From assembly GCA_039545355.1 (NCBI GenBank), contig BCJJ01000012.1, forward strand, positions 1,071,067-1,135,066: DNA of 64,000 nucleotides, written 5' to 3'. The position numbers were made by a program, and so were the translations under genes. Origin of the DNA: Trichosporon coremiiforme. Lineage: Eukaryota; Basidiomycota; Tremellomycetes; Trichosporonales; Trichosporonaceae. The notes beneath the pieces were generated by a model. The model searched no databases and was not told the DNA's origin. It was given only the letters and a program-made list of their open reading frames with translations. This document shows positions 23,504-35,116 of the stretch, in pieces. Numbering within the stretch: the first letter of the stretch is position 1; each line of letters begins with the position of its first letter.

Positions 23504-23985
23504 GTCCTTTGAGAGAGCCCAATGCTTGTCCTGACGCTGTAGGACGTAGGACTTGACATCAAGCCGCGTGCGCATTAGTCACCAGCAGCGACAATCACGG
23601 TGCCTCTGATCTAGCGTGCTTCACGTGACTACAACAAGGTCTGAAGTCTGCACGCACTTCCTGCGGACGCCTACCGCAGAAAAACCCAAAAACAAATGCT
23701 ATAGCCTTCACTATTCTCTTCATTCATGTATACACTTTCCATTTCCCCTCAGCTGTGCATGACCCGAGGACATTTCGTGACTTTCGGCGCTCTCCTCGAA
23801 GAGCAGCGCAGAAACTAATATAAATTCCTGGAAATTGAGGGTAAAATTGCTCAACAGAAAATGGCTGCTGGAAACTATTGGCTCGAAGCCCGAATCCTCC
23901 ACCACTCTGCGCCAATGGTGTCCCGAGAATGCGCATCACTTTGTCAACCAACTACATCGAAGGATAATCTAATCCGGTTGTGCTC
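23504..23985. other. Intergenic, convergent
   Basis: 3' flanks only; A/T-richer near 23.8 kb. Nothing else recognised. Confidence 0.45.
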
Positions 23986-24789
23986 CTAGTGACGCCCCTC
24001 CGACCACGCTGGGTCATAGGGCGGGGGCGTTGGATCCGGCTCCGAGTCCGGGTTCTGGACACGGAGATTGTCTGGGCGTTTTTCAATCTCCAATCTCCCT
24101 CCCACGCCCCGCCTCTCCACTCTATCCCGCCTCTCCAGACGAGGTACAGGCTGCCACTCAATCTGACTCTGACGTCTGTGCTCCGCCTCCAGCTTCTCCA
24201 GCGTCGTCCTCGCGATCGGTCGCGGAGCAACCGGTCTCGTCATTCTGGCCGGTTTAAGAGGCACGGGCGGCGGCAAGGGCGGTGCCTCGTCTGGAGCGAC
24301 AGGCTTATCTAGAAGTTGGGCATTGTACTTAGGGAACGTGTAGGGCGTCACTGCAGACGTGTTGGGGACTGACACGACCGCCGGCGTGTCGATATCGAAA
24401 GGGTCACTGAGGTCAGCTTGAGTGGAAGCTCGCTGAGCTCACAGTTCGCTTCGGTCGTGCTGCCGACGATGGCGAATGAAGAAGTACACGGCAACCAGCA
24501 GCAGACTGACGCCTGCCACTGAGCTACCAGCTGCAATGCCTGCTATCGCTCCCGGGCTTAGTCCGGAGTCGCGGTTCTCGTCCGGCGGCTCCGTGACCGA
24601 GTGCGGAGGTGGGGTGGATGTGGTTGAGCTGCGCCATGTTGGCTCAGGATATGTCGTTGGTGAACCAGTATACGCCTCAGCGTTTCCCACTAACGTTCCG
24701 GTTTCCGATACAGTCGCAATGGCGGTCGATTTAGAGCGCGTTGCGCCGTACGCTGTGAGGGTCGTGAGCTGGTAGATCGTCGCCACCAT
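23986..24789 (-). CDS. Single-pass membrane protein with PPxY tail; short member of the family
   Basis: Two exons (24789-24443, 24406-23986) joined by a 36-nt intron give 255 residues. A Ser/Thr/Pro-rich extracellular part of ~75 residues (likely O-glycosylated) leads to GLSPGAIAGIAAGS, then a membrane helix and a basic stop-transfer (FIRHRRQH). The cytosolic tail is proline-rich (PPLPPPVPLKPAR) and ends PTPPPYDPAWSEGRH. The juxtamembrane motif, the intron placed just after the membrane helix and the PPxYxPxW motif are shared with the genes at 25077-27078 and 35117-37124. The large ectodomain of those is missing here. The signal peptide is weak (MVATIYQLTTLTAYG). PPxY motifs recruit WW-domain ubiquitin ligases such as Rsp5; that role is inferred. 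Confidence 0.75.
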
Positions 24790-25076
24790 GTTGATGTGTT
24801 GTGTAAGGGGGAGTGTGCAGATGGTCTTAAAAGGTCCAGAGAACGCAGGATGAGGGGTGATCAGCGCTTACATGGAATGGCCGATCGAGTATATCCGTTC
24901 TCGTCATGCTGCCGCTCGTCACATAGCATATAGCACAACATGCATGCGGTCATCAAGGATATCATCTCCCTTTACACTCCTTTCTACCACGCCCCTTCTA
25001 GATGTAGTTCCCTTCTCTTGACGCCCTCGAGACTGGCGACGCCCTTTGTTCCCTTCTCTTCTCCTGGATCATCTCC

Positions 25077-27078
25077 TCACGCTTCTCCCTTGCAGTGTTC
25101 GGAGGAGTCGGCTCCTCGCGAATGTCTGCCATGGTCTCTTGTCGGGCTCTTCGAGTCCATAGATGGCCTCGAATTGGGCACAGAGACATAGGTGAAGATA
25201 TCCGAGCGGGGCGTCCCCGACGTGATGCTTGCGTTTGCGTCGTAGCGGACGGGCTTCCATGTCGAACCACTGCGTTGCAGCGGTGCGCCCCACAGCTCGC
25301 TCAGGAGCTGCGTCACCTGACCACTCGTGCGCCTCGGGTCCCTAGGCAGACGCCGCGCCCTTTCCGCTTCTCGCTCGCCATGCGACGACTGCCCAATGTA
25401 CACGTGCGACGTAGGGAAGTAGTCATGCGGCGTCGGGACTGAAGACTGCTCCGCCGTGCTGCCCCGCTCTGCTCCCTCGGCTGGAAATGGCGGAGAGCGT
25501 TCGGTGGCCCACTCCGGATCGTACGTTGGCGGCATGAGGACCGGGAGCGCACCCGCGTCCGTGTCGGTCACGTACACGCTGTCCTCACGAATGCTCCGCA
25601 GCGAGGAGATCCCAATGGACGACTGCGGAGTGTGCATTGCGTACGTGTGTCGCTGTCGCGCAGGTGGCGTCAGGGGCGAGTCGCTCTCTCCGGCCACCGA
25701 GGTCGGTGCAACGCTCAAGTCAGTCCAGCCCGAGCCGCGAGAAAGGGCCATGCTAGAGCCCCAAGAACGCGAGCGCTGATGGACTAGTCGTTTGCTCTCA
25801 TCCCTTGTGGTCAGCTAAGCAGGCGACGCATCGCTCACAGATCATACTGCTCCACTTCTGCCTTCTCCTGGGCCTTGCGTCGGTGCATCAGCAGGAAAGC
25901 CGAGAGAGCCACTGCACCGAGGACGGCCACGGCACCCAGAGCGATGCCCGCGATTGCCGCCGGGGCAAGCGACGTCTTCCCATACTCGGCCGATGTCGTG
26001 ACCGCCGCCGGTGGCCTTGACGAGGAAGCCGCGGCGGCAGCATCGGAAGCACTCGTTACGTTCGCGATCCAGAAGGTCGCCTTCTTGATATCGGTCACAC
26101 GGTCGTTGACGAGGTTGATAACACGGATGCGGTATCTCTCTTGCGGATCGAGCGGACCAGCATACATGAGCGTGTTGGCCGTGCACCACGATGTATACCC
26201 GGAGAACACTTGTGGACCCGTAGGCAATCCTGGAGCGGGGGGGATGACCTCGATCGAATACTGTCGATGATCGTCGTTCATACTACCCCAGAAGGTGAAG
26301 TAGGATGCGTTTTGCGGTACAGCCATCGTGGCCCATGCGTCCTTATCCCAAGAGTCCATACGTGGCCAAAAGACTGGGTCATCGCTGGTGCAGATCACGT
26401 CGTGCACATTCCATGGCTTGCCACCAGGGGTATTGCTGCCTTGTAGATTGGGGATGAGAGATGAGATACCATCTCCGTCTCGAGCGTTCACGTCGACTGT
26501 GAGGGTGTTGTTGGCGCTGTCTCTGTGACGGTCAGTCGAAGCGAGCGCTTGATAACTCACTGGAAAGTCTCCACTTCGGTCGTAAACTGGACTCCGGTCA
26601 GAGCCAACGTGCCAGTGCGAAGGAAGAGCTGCACCGTGTGCCAACCCCAGTCTACGCTGAGGCTCGCGAGCTTGCCGTCTTCCTCGCTGTACGCAACCTG
26701 GCCGCCATCTGCAGATGTGCTTTCAATGAGTCGGAGTTCAATGTTGGTCTGTTCCTCAACAGAACCGAGGAACTGCACACCGGTGCCCATGAACGAGAAC
26801 ATGACTGTCGCATTCGGCCAGCTCACGCGGTGCTCCGAGTTTCCATGACCGACGCGGTTCGGTGTCCATTCGGACCATTTCGAGCCCGAGAAGCTGACAT
26901 TCCAGCTCTGGTGTTCCATGCCGCTGCGAGTTGCGTTTTCCTCTGGCCGCGGGATCTCTGGTCTGTAGATCAGCAGTGGCGAGTTGTCGGTGATCGAGAT
27001 GTTCAGCGGTCGCCGGACCAGCTCGGCTGCCAGCGCCGGAATGATCGTGGCGATCGCGAGCAAGATGAACGGCAACAT
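25077..27078 (-). CDS. Single-pass membrane glycoprotein with two-part ectodomain and PPxY tail
   Basis: Three exons (27078-26561, 26522-25839, 25803-25077) give 642 residues. It has a signal peptide (MLPFILLAIATIIPALAAEL). Ectodomain half one is PLNISITDNSPLLIYRPE...VMFSFMGTGVQFLGS, with N-glycosylation sites. Half two is YFTFWGSMNDDHRQYSIEVIPPAPG...ERYRIRVINL. Then come SLAPAAIAGIALGAVAV, a membrane helix and LLMHRRKAQEK. The long Ser/Arg-rich tail has MPPTYDPEW. Both halves match the plus-strand paralog at 35117, and both internal introns are phase 2 at equivalent positions. Ectodomains of this kind are widespread, mostly uncharacterised, in basidiomycetes. Surface sensing or adhesion is a guess. 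Confidence 0.8.
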
Positions 27079-28101
27079 CGTGTGTCGTGTTGTTATGAAG
27101 TGTGCATTGTCACGAGGGACGTCACTTGGCCCGTCGCTTGATATGCGGTCGCCGTCCTCGGTTCGGCCAGTACCGTCCTCCAGCGTTCTATTGTTCTGTG
27201 AGACACTCGCCACAAGCGCACGCAGTAGCTGTGAGGGCGCCGAACGCCATTTCCCCAAGAGCTTAGCTGAGAAATGAACCCGGAATGCATTGCAATACTC
27301 GCCACTGCTGCCCCGCCGTGTGGCCCAGCGTGATGGCCCAGACCACGGTCAAGACTGTTGCCGGGTTGCTGATCCAGAGCAGACCCCCGGAAGTCATCTC
27401 AACAACGAGGGGAAGGGTGTCTCGTGTCTCGGACTGAGACACAATGATGCGTCCTGACGCCACTGATTGTCAGAGATCATGTCTCATCAAAAGTCCAGAT
27501 CTTGGCAACGTCGGTTCCAGGCTTGGCAAGTTCTGTGCGGGACGTTGCAAGCTTGATGTAACGTGACAACCGTCTGTGTTTTGCGGCCTGTCGTGAGCTA
27601 TCTTCAATTCGAGTGCTGAAGCAGAACAGAATCTCTTATAGTGTTCAACGTTCCGAAAGCCGCAGTAGCGGCTCTCGGAATGCGTCGAAGAGGATGGCGA
27701 CGAAGCTGTTCGCTAATGTTGCGGCGTGTTCGAAATTCGGGCGGCGGTATCAGCCACCTAGCCGGACGGCTTCACAGTCAGCCTCCAGCACCAGGGTCAC
27801 GCTTTGTTGTTGTCCACTGATGGATTGTGATAGCACGGTCACGGAATGCAAAGTAATGGAGAAGTGGTCAGTGCAGCGCGCAGCACCCGCCTTCCTTCCA
27901 GTCGTCGCTATGTGGTTGAACCGGCCTCCACCTTCCATTTCAACCTCCACCTGACAGAACGAACATGACGCTTATTCGCTCCGCCCCGTCAACTTTCACG
28001 TGGCGAGACCGTGCCTGACATCCAAAAGTTGATCACGACCAAGTCCAGCGGCAACAGCGTTCACAGCTCGTCAACATTGCATCACCGCATCAACTACAGC
28101 C
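27079..28101. other. Intergenic, divergent promoters
   Basis: Between the membrane glycoprotein and BFR2. Only short ORFs. No motif beyond scattered pyrimidine tracts. Confidence 0.45.
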
Positions 28102-29619
28102 ATGGTCTCGCTCGCGGAGCAGCTCAAGCAGCTCGAAGACGATGTTCCGAAGAGTGAGTCGACTTTGGCCCCCAGCTCTACGGCAGTGGCCCGTTGTATC
28201 CCTTCGCAAACGTGTCTTCCTCGGCATCTTCGCAATTGTGACCACCTTCCTCGCTAGTCGTTGCTCAGCTGTCGCCGGGAGCTGAGCCATCCAGCTAACT
28301 TGAAAGCGGAATAGCTAACATTCAGCTGTCGACCCCGAGGAGGCCTACGCGGACATTGACGGGCACGATTTGAGCCGCTCGCACGCCGCGCGGGAGCACT
28401 ACACCGATGTCGGCCCGTCAGCGCTGCGCCGGGGTGAGGTCGCGCAGACCCTTCTCTCGGACAAGTACGAGGGACAGCCGAGCTCGCGCATGAAGATTTT
28501 CGATGACGACGAGGAGGCTTCCGAGCCCGAGGACGAGCCTGGATTCGACGATGAGGACGAGGAGGAGGAGGATGAGGAGGACTACGACGAGGACGAGGAA
28601 GACTATGACGAGGATGAGGACGAGGAAGATGAGGACGAGGAGGAAGAGGAGGAGGAGGATGAGGGAGAAGACGAGCCGGCACCTTCCGGCAAGGCACTTG
28701 ACCCGATGGGCGCGTTGAAGGCGAGCAAGGTGAAGGACATCGAGAAGGGTGGTGCTATCAAGCGTCAGCGTGTAAGTCTACCCCAGCTAATTGGACCTCT
28801 GCCCAAGCTGACAAGCAGGACCTCTTCGACTCTCTCATGACGACGCGGATAACGTTTCAGAAGGCTCTCACATCCGCTTTCGCGCTCCCCGTGCCCCTCC
28901 CCACCGACCCTGCTGGCGAGATCCCCTCGACTCGCGACTCCGTCCTTGCGTCTCTCGGCAAGCTGAATGACACCCTTCTCTCCCTCCGCACCTCCCTCGT
29001 TCTCCCCGGATCCGAGCCTGTTCCGAAACGACGAAAGACCGACTCCGACCCGGCCTCCGAGGAGTACTGGCGGGACAGTGCGACCGACTCATTCGCGCTC
29101 GTCGATGCTTCTCACCCCGCTCTCGTCCCGCTACTCACCAAGTGGAGCACGAAGATCCAGGCTGCGACATCTGCTCTCGGCTCGCGTGCGGCTGGTGGCT
29201 CGAAGCTGATGCAGGGCACGAAGCCGACTGGTGTCGTTGATGCGATCGATGCCTCGCTCTCGCAGAAGCGGGACAAGTCGAAGCCGCTGCTCGAGGACGC
29301 CGAGCACGCTTACCGCGCGCTCCTCCGCGAGGTCATCGAGAGCAAGCAGGGCACGACGCCGGTGGACCTGATGCACCTCCGTCGGGAGAAGAAGCGGAAG
29401 CGCGAGGCGGAGCGTGGTGGCTCCAAGGGAAGGAAGATCCGATACACTGTCCACGACAAGGCTGTCAACTTTGTCGTTCCGGTGCCGCTGGAGGGATGGG
29501 GAGAGGAGCAGACCGACGAGCTATTCGCCAGCTTGCTCGGAGGCGCTGGAACGAAGGGAGCGACGAGCGAGATGCCGGTGCAGGAGAACGTCGAGCTCGG
29601 CGGCCTCCGCATGTTCTAA
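28102..29619 (+). CDS. BFR2: BFR2/AATF, SSU-processome protein with TRAUB domain
   Basis: Three exons (28102-28153, 28326-28771, 28819-29619) give 432 residues. A short N-terminus (MVSLAEQLKQLEDDVPKTVDPEEAYADIDG) is followed by a long Asp/Glu-rich tract encoded by GAG/GAC/GAT repeats at 28505-28680. The AATF/Che-1 region begins at KQRDLFDSLMTTRITFQKALTSA. The C-terminal TRAUB region carries GRKIRYTVHDKAVNFVVPVP and DELFASLLGG. Bfr2 acts in the nucleolus in early 18S rRNA processing, and an acidic tract followed by AATF and TRAUB is the family order. The first intron (172 nt) is longer than the others; its acceptor was chosen because it gives VPKTVDPEEAY. Confidence 0.93.
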
Positions 29620-30826
29620 CCATACACTAGATAGAGGGTTTCCAATGTACTATGATACCAACATCGCAATTCCGATACGGCACCAACCACGTCCCGACGC
29701 GCACTACCAATGTTCTTCTTTGTGGGGGCTGGCGGACCCTCATGACAGGATCTTCCGGCACTCGCACTTGATGTGCATTGATGACCGCTTGCGGTAGCTA
29801 TGGCAGCACAGCTGGCACAGCCCGCCGATGCAATCAGCGTCATGACGGCGTTTCAGATTCTCGCGACGTCCAGAGCGGGCAGACGGTGTTTCATCCTTGT
29901 GCAGCAGTCGTCGGATGGGAACAAAGCAACACTGTACTACAGCACGCATGAGCCGTAGTCGGGCAGGCTGGGCATGCATGCACGCATGCACGCATGCACG
30001 CACACGGGGAGCGCCGCGGGCGCCATAGGCACCGGCGCCACGGCAACCATGCATGAGGCTTCCAACTGTGGGCTGCGCTCGCAGAATCTAGGGCTGGCAG
30101 CAACTCAGGCAGGCTGCGATCCTGCGCCTCCTGCGCACGGATCAACTTCCTCAGGACATTGCGGCGCAGTACCTGCCGAGCACCTTGCATTCGCCGATGA
30201 GGTCTGCACTGGGCCGTCTTACGGCATTGCCGCGCTCTCCCCAGCATCTCTGACACCAGGAAGAGCAATGCGAGAGTGTGTGTGAAGAGACGATCGATGC
30301 GAGGTGATGAGGATGTTGGGTGGGATCTGTTGGCTGAAACCTCACCTGTCTGAGTACAGATCAGGAACGGGCCGGACGCGTGCCATGACGAATGCATCTC
30401 GTAAAATGCACAGGAGACTGTAAGGCGGACGTTACAGAACCAGGGAAGGGATCAAGGAGAGTAGGGGGGTTGCATTCAAACATTTTTGCGATCGCGTGAG
30501 CGTCAGCTCATCATTCTTTGCTCCTCGCTATGCAACGGTGTCGCTCGGCTATGGGACGGACAGCGGACGGACCTGTCGCACTCGGGACTCGGGCGCAGAC
30601 GACTGGGGCGACCTGGCCGCGGCGCGCGGACAGATCTCTGCTCGCTTTCTCGCATGCTCGGCGCACGGTGTCCATCGCTCTCCCTGCCTGGCTCCCTGTC
30701 TGCTCGTTTCCTTGTCCTAGCCTCCTGGCCTCCTGGCTGCTCCCTTTTCTCTAGTATCGACGCCTTGCCCTCTCTCTTCTTAAACTCTCTTCCTCACTCA
30801 CTCCCCTGCCCCGCCGATCAGCGACC
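29620..30826. other. Intergenic with a GCATGCAC repeat
   Basis: Contains the short tandem repeat at 29971-30004 and a C/T-rich leader before the SDR gene start. A minus-strand Cys-rich reading frame ending near 29740 (CIGGLCQLCCHSYRKR) might be the end of a small gene, but no convincing start or exon set was found. Confidence 0.35.
29971..30004. repeat. Short tandem repeat of GCATGCAC
   Basis: About four near-perfect 8-bp units, each palindromic in its GCATGC core. The unit alternates purine and pyrimidine, which could favour Z-DNA; that is only inference. Confidence 0.7.
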
Positions 30827-33632
30827 ATGTCCCCGCCAACAATCCCAGACGGCGAGCCGCCAGTGTGCTTGATCCTCGGTGCGTCACAGCGTCACGAATC
30901 CCGACTTTTCAGACCACAGCGAACCTCCACTTTTTTCGTCCACTCCAGCCCCAGCCCTTAGCTCGATCGCCAGACCACCCCGATCTGCCAGCAGAACAAC
31001 GCCGCTGACATGACCCAGGCGGAACGACGACAGTCGGACGAGCGATGGCGAACTACCTCCTGCGCGGCGACAACCCGAAGGCGACAGTGAGTTGCGTGTT
31101 ATCGTCCTCGGTGCTGACTCCAGTTTGTGAGAGCGGGTAAGTGCCCAACCGCTGTACCCTGTGCCGAACACCGGGATCCCTGCGGCCGGGCTTCTGGCGC
31201 CATTCGGTCTTCCTTTCCGCGACGTCGACGCTCGTCCAGCGAGCGGCTCTGACGCGATCTGACGTGTGATGCGAGGCAGACGCTAACCCCCAGTCGACAG
31301 GTACTGTCTGCAGCCCGCTACGACGTACGTCTCTCCATCCCTCCACCGTGCCAGGTTCCGGCTGACGCCCCAGGTACATCGACTCGGAGTCGATGCAGCT
31401 CGCGATGAGTCCCGGCTGGAACTGCCAGTACATCCAGATCAACCTCGGGAACACGGCGCGGCACGACGAGATCTTCACCCCGCCCACCGAGTGGCAGGGC
31501 GTGAAGCGCGATTGGAAGCGCTTCGACTACGTGTTTGACTTTTCCGGAGAGACAGGCTTCGACAAGGCAGAGCTGGTGAGTGAGGGCATGAGGGAGGGGA
31601 GGCGAAGCGAGCTGCCGAGCTGGGCCGAGCTGGGTCGAGCTGGGGCCCAAAACGCCCCTGGACACCAGGACGCCGGGCTGCCACCCTCCAACCGCGAGGC
31701 GTGCGAGGCAGCGTGCCGGCCAGCCGGACGGGGTCAGGTAACGACGGCCTGAGTGGTGCGATCGGAGCGCCTCCACTCAGCCTGCGCGCCTGACGCCACG
31801 GCGCAGGTGCTGCAGATTCAGCAGGATGCAGCGGCCTGCCGCAGTCTGCCGGACGTCGCCCCGCCGCAGGATCGCAGGAGATGCCAAGCTACAGCCGGGA
31901 CAGAGAGCTAACGACGCAGCTGCAAATCTCAAACACGTACCAGACGGCGCTGTCGCTGGCGAAGAGTGCGGCGAACCTCCCAGAGGAGCAGAAGCCGCTG
32001 GCGTGGGTGCGCCTGCACCAGCCGTTCTACGAGATGAAGTCGTCGAGCTCGTCGCACGGACACACCGAGGGTGACAAGCTCAAGCCGGACGGAAACCGCG
32101 GACGGTGGTGGCACGAGGCGCTGCGCGGCATTGCTGCGCTGCCCGGATTGAACACGGGCATCATCCGCTGCGCCGCGTGGTACGGACCGGGAACGTGGGA
32201 TTTCGAGGTCGTGCCGCGACTCGTGGCGGGGCACGTCTACAAGTATCTGTGAGTCACAGCGGATCGGGAGAGGGAGGAAGACACTGACGGCCACAGTAAC
32301 GAGGAGATGAAGTTCCTGCACAAGTGAGCTTGGAAAGAACCGACGGAGCTAATGGCAGTGGCGACCTGCGGATCAACACGGTGCACGCGCAGGACATTTC
32401 GCAGGCGCTGTACCTGATGGGCCTCTGGCTGGCGCAGAACCCGCGAGAAGTCGTCCTGCAGGAGGCAGGCGTTGAGCTCGAGTTCCCCTTCGCGCCAGCG
32501 CCGGACGGCAAGTCGACGTTCAACTCGATCTTCCACAGCAAGGACAAGAAAAACAAGCGGCCCTCCTCTCTGACGGACACATGGAAGACGATCCCGACCG
32601 TGCTGCCCGAGGGCGAGCGGCCGCGCATCCCGCTGTTCAACGTGACGGACGACTCGGACTCGACGCAAGAGTCGCTCGGCAAGCTGATCGCGCAGCTATG
32701 GGACATCAAGATTGGGTTCTTGAATAGCACCGTCGTCAGTCTCGTCGAGAAGTTCTCCAAGGTCGACTTCAACGAGATGATCGAGGACGTGAACGAGAAG
32801 CACGTCGAGGCGTGGTCCCAGATGCTCCTCAACTGTGACCCGCCGATCCACTCCACGCCCCTCTCGCCTTACCTCGACCCGCACAGCTTCAGAAGTGAGT
32901 ACCAGTGTTCTTCAGAGAAGTCTCCGATCCCGATCTTGGAAGTCTAGGGGTCAGCGTGTGGGATCTTCCGCTCGCACATCATGCCGACCGTCCTGCCGAT
33001 CACGCTATCCTGCCTCTGGAGCCATGTGGGACGATCGCGTCGCTCAGTCAAGAAGCGATCGGACCGTTCCCCCGGGCGTCAATGCGATGAACAAACACCG
33101 TCTATGCCGTATCGCCGTTCGGACAGGTCTATACTCGACACTGAGGAGAGGAGGGCAGCCCTGTCCGCAGCCCAGCCAGACGTCGGGGAGACATCACGTT
33201 GATGATCTGCAGGATGTGCGAGGATGATTCCACAGTGGGGTCAGTGGTTCCTGCGTTCCTAAGCGTTGCTGTCACCAGGCGGCGGCAGGGAGGGAGCGGC
33301 GAGCGGTCCATCGCGGTCTCGGCTCCGTGACCGCCCGTGCCAAACCTTGTCAACCCCTCCTCAGAGGTGAAAGAGCGTCGCCGGGCTGCATTCCAGATTC
33401 ATTGCATCAGAACGAGACCAGAGACTTGAGAAGGTCCAGCCAGCTGACAGCAGAAATGCCCATCCACCTGAACGGCTCCAAAATCAAGGGCGTGCTCGGC
33501 TTCAAGCCCGAGTTCCCGAAAGTAGAGCTCGAGGAGCTGAAGCACATCGTCGAGGTGTTCCAGCGAGATTGCATTTGGTGAGTTTGGTCGTTACGGACAG
33601 GAAAACTGACGAAACCCAGGCCCAAGGACTGA
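30827..33632 (+). CDS. NAD-dependent epimerase/dehydratase-like (extended SDR) protein
   Basis: Ten exons: 30827-30878, 31019-31086, 31124-31136, 31294-31324, 31374-31575, 31920-32248, 32297-32323, 32359-32894, 33454-33577 and 33620-33632. They total 1395 nt, 464 residues. The N-terminal Rossmann segment CLILGGTTTVGRAMANYLL binds dinucleotide. Then come TFVRAVDRYCLQPATTYIDSES, a strand giving YIQINLGNTA, DYVFDFSGET, TYQTALSLAKSAA, FYEMK at the SDR Tyr/Lys position, GIIRCAAWYGPGTWDF and DLRINTVHAQDISQALYLMG. The C-terminus (MPIHLNGSKIKGVLGF...RDCIWPKD) is the usual end of this fungal group. The substrate is unknown. Two 13-nt exons, a 27-nt exon and introns of 344 and 559 nt make the structure unusual here. 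Confidence 0.85.
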
Positions 33633-35116
33633 CTAGGTTTGACACCGTCCGAATCAGAACGCCCCCGAACGAACTAGACAAACGACTTCTTCCTACATGA
33701 TGATGCGCGGCGACGTTATGTGTTGTGTGTAAACGAACTGAATGCATTTGAGTTTGGGACATGGCACCGTGAGGGCACACACTGGCACGGAAGGGCAAAG
33801 CTGGCCGCCGTCGAGGCGCTAACCTACGACGAGTTGATCGAGGCGTTGGCTTGTGTGCTTCGCGATGGACTGAGCTTGTTCTCAACTCGATGGAAGCGAG
33901 AACTGTCGGCCAAGGCAGCCGCGCCCAGCGTTCAAGATTCAGGAATATGCGGAGCATCTGAATAGAACTGACCTGGAAACTATGCTCCGGACGCCAGCGC
34001 GCAGAGCATGCCAGAGCGTGGGTAACGTAAGAGGGGCACAAATTCGCAGCCATGTACCCCGCAGGGCGGCGGTGCCTGGGCGACCAGATGACAGACCTCT
34101 CGTGCCCCGCGCTCCGAGCGCTCCGAGACTGCATTCAGTGCCAAGAGCATTCATCGCCTCCTGCTGATCTCCGCCCGCCTCGCATGCCCTCGACTCTTTA
34201 CCACTCCTCAGCACCCGTGACCTTTCTCCACCCTACGTACGGCCTGCGTACCACGGCATTCTGCAACTCTATCCGATGGGTACGCCCGCCCCTACAGCTC
34301 ACTGCGCAAACCGTGATGGTCAGGGCGCGATGTCATTGTGGGCTCAGATGACCGCTGTCGCCGGACCCCAGCCTCATGTGGATGTAGCGGCCACCGCCCT
34401 CAACCCCGTCGCCGCCGCCCACACGGGAAGCAGCAGCGTCTAATAATGGCCTAGCGATGTGAGAAGCTATAGGGACTAGCATGGGCCTGCAGAGGGGCGC
34501 GCCGTGAGCCGGCCTGTCTCATGAGCGTCGCAAGGTTCGGCGCGTACAAGGGTGTATGAGATCGAGGCGCAAGCTCCGCTGAGAACCAGGTGATCAGGGG
34601 GTGGATGTGCAGGTGTGCATAACAGCACGATCGGAGTTACCAGAGTCTGCTGCTGCTGCTGGAGTGCGTTGCCGAGCGGCAAAGCAAAAGTGCGAATTGA
34701 ACGGTGGGAGGAGAGGGAGACTCGGCTCCTCCCAGTCAACTGACTCGCCCACACCTCAACCACCCAGCGCCTTCAACGCCCAGCCAGATCTGGGTGAGAC
34801 ACTGGCCCGACCCATTCGTCATATCCCTTCTCCACTGCTCGTCTACTTTCTCCATCGCACCTGTCCTCTCCTCATCGCTTGTGACTCATAACGCTCTCAT
34901 CCTGCGAGCTTTCCCGCGATTCACGCGCGACCTCGCGAACTCCTGCTCCACGAGCTCCCATGACCGTAAGACTCCACCACCTGCATCATCTGTATCGATC
35001 GGCACTAGCGGCTCAGCCGTCTGCCGAAGCCCACTTGCCCGCGTGCGTGCGGCGTGCTCGACTCTTTCTGCGACTAGAATCCTAGAGCCTTTCGACGTCT
35101 CGACGCTGCGGCAGCC
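33633..35116. other. Intergenic
   Basis: Promoter region for the membrane glycoprotein gene, with a C/T-rich leader from about 34.8 kb. No gene I can support. Confidence 0.45.
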
